Assembly (NCBI RefSeq): GCF_042643355.1
Contig: NZ_JBHRSS010000004.1
Coordinates: 354,543-418,542 of the forward strand
Length of the DNA: 64,000 nt
Source of the DNA: Salinisphaera aquimarina
GTDB taxonomy: Bacteria > Pseudomonadota > Gammaproteobacteria > Nevskiales > Salinisphaeraceae
Direction of reading: 5' to 3'
In this document: positions 61,634 through 64,000 of the stretch, in pieces
Position numbering within the stretch: position 1 is the first letter of the stretch
Layout: each line of letters starts with the position of its first letter
Made by a program: the position numbers and the translations under genes
The notes under the pieces: model-generated
What the model was told of the DNA's origin: nothing
The model's database searches: none
What the model saw: the letters and a program-made list of their open reading frames with translations, nothing else

Positions 61634-62608
61634 TCAGCCGGCCTTGTCCATGAGCAGGCACACCGCGTCCGCGGCCCGCTCATCGATAATCAGGTAATCG
61701 AGCACGCCGCTGTTGAGCACGGCGATGAGTGCCGGCGCCTTGTGCTCACCGGCGGCAACGCCCATCACGTCCAGGCCCTTGAGTTCGTCGAGCGACAAAC
61801 CGATGGTTCTGTTGTTGGTGGGGCTGTCCACGAGACGGCCGCTGGAATCCAGGAAATGCCCCAGCAGTTCGCCTTCCGCCCCGGCCGCCTGAAGATCCGC
61901 CAGATCGGATTCGCCGAGCAGGCCGACCGCCTGGGCGAACATGGGCTGCTCCTTGAGCAGCGCGCCGATGCCCACACAGCACAGGTCCACGCCACGCGCG
62001 CGCTCCAGCGCATCGGAGACGCTACGCTGCGCGACCAGCACCGACTTGTCCTCGACGCTGTCGGCCATGAACGGCGCGGGCAGGAAAAAACCCTGGCCAC
62101 CGGTGATATCGGCAAGGCGGTACACCACGTCGAACGGATTGATCGCCGACTGCAGCGTCAGGCTTCCCATCAGCGATACCAGCGCCAGGTCGGAATACTG
62201 GCCGCGTGGCAGCTGGCGGGTCATCTCCGAGAGCGCACGCCCCCAGGACAGACCCAGCGATGCGATGTCGCCGCTGGCGAAGCGACCGTGCAGATAGCGG
62301 GCAGCCGCCGCCCCCACCGCCGCGACGTTCGGCGCCCTGTCTTCGTGATCGGAGATATCCGGCACGACCGTGCACTGGCGCAGGCCGAAGGCGTCACGTA
62401 CACGGTCCTCCAGCGCCACGAGCCGTGCCGGCGACCGGTCGATGAAAACGTGCACATAGCCGGCCGCATGGGCTTCGCTGATCAGTCGGTGCACTTTTGC
62501 GCGGGACAGCGACAGACGACTCGCGATATCGGCCTGGGTATAGCCGCCGATGTACGACAGCCAGGCAACCTGTACCGCCAGATCATCCGTGTCTTTTGCA
62601 CCCGCCAT
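61634..62608 (-). CDS. SorC-family (DeoR-like) sugar-binding transcriptional regulator
   Basis: A 324-residue regulator. The N-terminal HTH is AWLSYIGGYTQADIASRLSL and SRAKVHRLISEAHAAGYV. The large C-terminal sugar-phosphate-binding domain contains LGLSWGRALSEMTRQLP and NNRTIGLSLDELKGLDVMGV. SorC proteins usually respond to phosphorylated sugars and control a nearby transport or catabolic gene. The porin gene immediately downstream on the same strand is a candidate target. A palindrome lies 26 nt before the ATG. Confidence 0.88.
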   Translation of the reverse strand: MAGAKDTDDLAVQVAWLSYIGGYTQADIASRLSLSRAKVHRLISEAHAAGYVHVFIDRSPARLVALEDRVRDAFGLRQCTVVPDISDHEDRAPNVAAVGAAAARYLHGRFASGDIASLGLSWGRALSEMTRQLPRGQYSDLALVSLMGSLTLQSAINPFDVVYRLADITGGQGFFLPAPFMADSVEDKSVLVAQRSVSDALERARGVDLCCVGIGALLKEQPMFAQAVGLLGESDLADLQAAGAEGELLGHFLDSSGRLVDSPTNNRTIGLSLDELKGLDVMGVAAGEHKAPALIAVLNSGVLDYLIIDERAADAVCLLMDKAG

Positions 62609-63060
62609 TCGCCGGCCTCCCTGCGAAATTATTTTCGCGCCGCGAACAAAATTGTACCGGGATTAAAATCGACCTGTAACTTCTACGTTGGTCGCACCGA
62701 CAGCGGCGCTCATTCAACCAACGGGTTGCTTCTGCCTCTGGAGCCTGCCCAAACGGCTGTCACCGGGTTTGACCGGCACTCTGACTTACACCAAGAGCAG
62801 TTGCCCGCAGACAGAGAAAGACCCGACACCGCGAGGCGCTTTCGTCGCGTGATCATGCCTTGTGATCGCCTGGCCGATATCAGGGTCACCTGAACTCGGT
62901 GGGCCGATGCAATTGCTGCTGAATCGCCTGGTTCACTATTGAACGGGATCGTCTACAACCGCTCAGCCAAGGACGGATAAGCCGATATTGACCGGGTCGG
63001 CGTCGGCCGGTCGCGGTTGCGGCCGGCCGTCAGGGGAGATAGCCGCTTAACAGACACGGT
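62609..63060. other. Intergenic region upstream of the SorC-type gene
   Basis: It holds the palindrome at 62634-62646 and an AT-richer stretch (AACAAAATTGTACCGG) that probably contains the SorC-type gene promoter. The remainder, up to the YrdC-type gene, has no supported gene. A GGTCGGCGTCGGCCGGTCGC stretch near 62996 is GC-rich but not a clear terminator. Confidence 0.5.
62634..62646. promoter_or_regulatory. Palindromic site upstream of the SorC-type regulator gene
   Basis: TTCGCG-C-CGCGAA is a perfect inverted repeat 26 nt before the regulator ATG, flanked by AT-rich sequence. It is suitable as an autoregulatory operator. No second copy was noticed near the porin gene. Confidence 0.45.
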
Positions 63061-63771
63061 TTACTGCTTGAGTGTTATACCGAACCGATTTTCGAACACC
63101 GCCCGCAGCTGCTCGAAGCAAACGCCGACACGCAGAACGCTGAAGTCACGAAAATCGATAATCGTGCTCGAGCGGCCTTGATCGTTCGCGTATCTGGACT
63201 TGCCATAGTCGACGCAGATATCGACCCGGTCGCGTACTTCGTGCTCGATATCCGCCAGGCGATATTTGCTGCCTTTGAGCGACGTATTGGCGGACGAGCC
63301 CAGTACCGGGTAGCCGCGCTCGACGCTCTGACGTGCCATCTCGGTATGCAATACACCGGCGTTGATCAGCATATCCAACGTACCCTCCTTGCTGGACGAC
63401 GCCATGACGAACGACGGCACTTGCGACAACAGGCGGTGCTCTGCATCGAACGGAGCCACGACCGAGAAAGGCAGATTTTCTTCCGTCGCGATCGCACGGA
63501 TGATCTGTCGCTTGTCGTCAGGTAGGGAATGCAGCTGTTCACTGAGTTGCCAGCTGCCAAACATACCGCTCGGCTTGTCATAGCTACGGCGCTTGGCATC
63601 GAAGATACGGCGAATCGCATCCGGCGCCTGGCCGACAATCGCATAGGCGACATCCAGCGGAATAATGGCCACGCCGCCGTCGCCAAGCACGTCCAGCACC
63701 CGACTCGCGTCAGCGCTAACCTGCTCCGCCGAGGGCCCGGTGTCACTCCGGTCGATAACTGTTTGAGCCAC
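63061..63771 (-). CDS. YrdC/Sua5-fold protein
   Basis: A 236-residue YrdC-domain protein. The family nucleotide-binding features are visible as DAKRRSYDKPSGMF (the K/R...KPS motif) and PVLGSSANTSLKG (SxN). TsaC/Sua5 make threonylcarbamoyl-AMP for tRNA t6A, but this sequence is divergent (an IAINKD-free, long C-terminal IIDFRDFSVLRVG) and may be a paralogue with another role. GTG 63771 was chosen because AGGAG stands 7 nt upstream; GTG 63798 is possible. It follows the etfA terminator in the same direction. Confidence 0.75.
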   Translation of the reverse strand: MAQTVIDRSDTGPSAEQVSADASRVLDVLGDGGVAIIPLDVAYAIVGQAPDAIRRIFDAKRRSYDKPSGMFGSWQLSEQLHSLPDDKRQIIRAIATEENLPFSVVAPFDAEHRLLSQVPSFVMASSSKEGTLDMLINAGVLHTEMARQSVERGYPVLGSSANTSLKGSKYRLADIEHEVRDRVDICVDYGKSRYANDQGRSSTIIDFRDFSVLRVGVCFEQLRAVFENRFGITLKQ

Positions 63772-63798
63772 TATCACTCTCCTCTCTTTTCCAGACAC

Positions 63799-63853
63799 AA
63801 AAAACCGGCACGGCCGCGCCGTGGTCGAGCCACGTACGCCAGCGCGTGCCGGT
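63799..63853 (-). terminator. Rho-independent terminator of etfA
   Basis: On the minus strand ACCGGCACG pairs with CGTGCCGGT, with a long GC-rich loop, and the stem is followed by TTTTTTG. It begins 22 nt after the etfA stop. Confidence 0.75.
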
Positions 63854-63874
63854 ATTCACAATGGGCGACGCAGA

Positions 63875-64000
63875 TCAGCTGGCCGCGGCTTCCAGCTCCG
63901 GAATGATCTTGAACAGATCGCCGACCAGTCCGATATCGGCGACCTCGAAGATCGGGGCTTCTTCGTCCTTGTTGATCGCCACGATCGTGCCGGCATCCTT
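63875..64000 (-). CDS. etfA: Electron transfer flavoprotein alpha subunit (EtfA/FixB), C-terminal end
   Basis: Only the last 41 codons are in the window: AGTIVAINKDEEAPIFEVAD and IGLVGDLFKIIPELEAAAS, the FAD-binding C-terminus of EtfA. EtfAB passes electrons from acyl-CoA dehydrogenases to ETF:quinone oxidoreductase. The rest of the gene lies beyond the right edge. Confidence 0.93.
   Translation of the reverse strand, partial: KDAGTIVAINKDEEAPIFEVADIGLVGDLFKIIPELEAAAS

Noticed and set aside
60153..61697. Plus-strand open frame of about 510 codons opposite the porin
   Set aside because: Antisense shadow of a gene with a clear signal peptide and a C-terminal Phe on the minus strand.
1..64000. 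rRNA, tRNA genes and CRISPR arrays
   Set aside because: No cloverleaf-like or rRNA sequence and no regularly spaced repeats were recognised; a covariance-model scan would be needed to be certain.

Overview
The window is a high-GC chromosomal segment. Malonate decarboxylase (mdc), RecD, YchJ, Bcr, an OprD-type porin, a BCCT betaine-type transporter and three c-di-GMP signalling proteins together suggest a Gammaproteobacterium, possibly a halotolerant one such as Salinisphaera or a Halomonas-like genus. The genus is an inference from gene content only. No rRNA, tRNA or CRISPR array was seen.

Positions 1-12300 are accessory-rich. After the 3' end of recD comes an intact RHH/ParE toxin-antitoxin pair. 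Next is a visibly AT-richer two-gene cassette (2379-5096): an SMC/OLD-like AAA ATPase coupled to a divergent TOPRIM-like protein, the best candidate here for an undescribed defence system. It is followed by an IS110 remnant and three damaged toxin-antitoxin loci: MNT/HEPN with a frameshifted HEPN toxin, a ParD-like/zeta-type ATPase pair whose toxin carries a 269-bp MITE-like insert, and a VapB-like/PIN pair whose toxin has lost its middle. Copies of a short motif resembling GGTCAGGTCTTGCATTTTGC are scattered between these modules. An esterase, a gamma-glutamyltransferase-family enzyme and a RIO kinase are interspersed.

Positions 12300-30000 are mostly metabolic and housekeeping genes: a Sad-like semialdehyde dehydrogenase, MFS exporter, HD and MBL hydrolases, YchJ, a TRIC channel, a diguanylate cyclase, an IS3 remnant, CorA, a quinol-monooxygenase-like protein with a broken paralogue, a membrane-anchored GH3 protein, a BCCT transporter and MetY.

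Positions 30000-49600 hold signalling and envelope genes: a LuxR-type solo with a nearby lux-box-like site, a DAACS symporter next to a solute-binding protein, a truncated globin, a PQQ-type dehydrogenase with a DUF2231 partner, two further GGDEF proteins (one with PAS and EAL), a hemerythrin-like protein, a GDSL lipoprotein, and a homodimeric 2-oxoacid dehydrogenase E1 divergent from an Lrp-type regulator.

Positions 49600-64000 are dominated by malonate use. Tightly overlapping mdcABCDEGH encodes biotin-independent malonate decarboxylase and its cofactor machinery. Divergent mdcR is its LysR regulator and madLM the malonate importer. The mdc and mad promoters share the palindrome CTTA-N9-TAAG, which links both operons to one regulator. 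A Bcr-type exporter, an OprD-like porin, a SorC-type regulator, a YrdC-fold protein and the 3' end of etfA complete the window.
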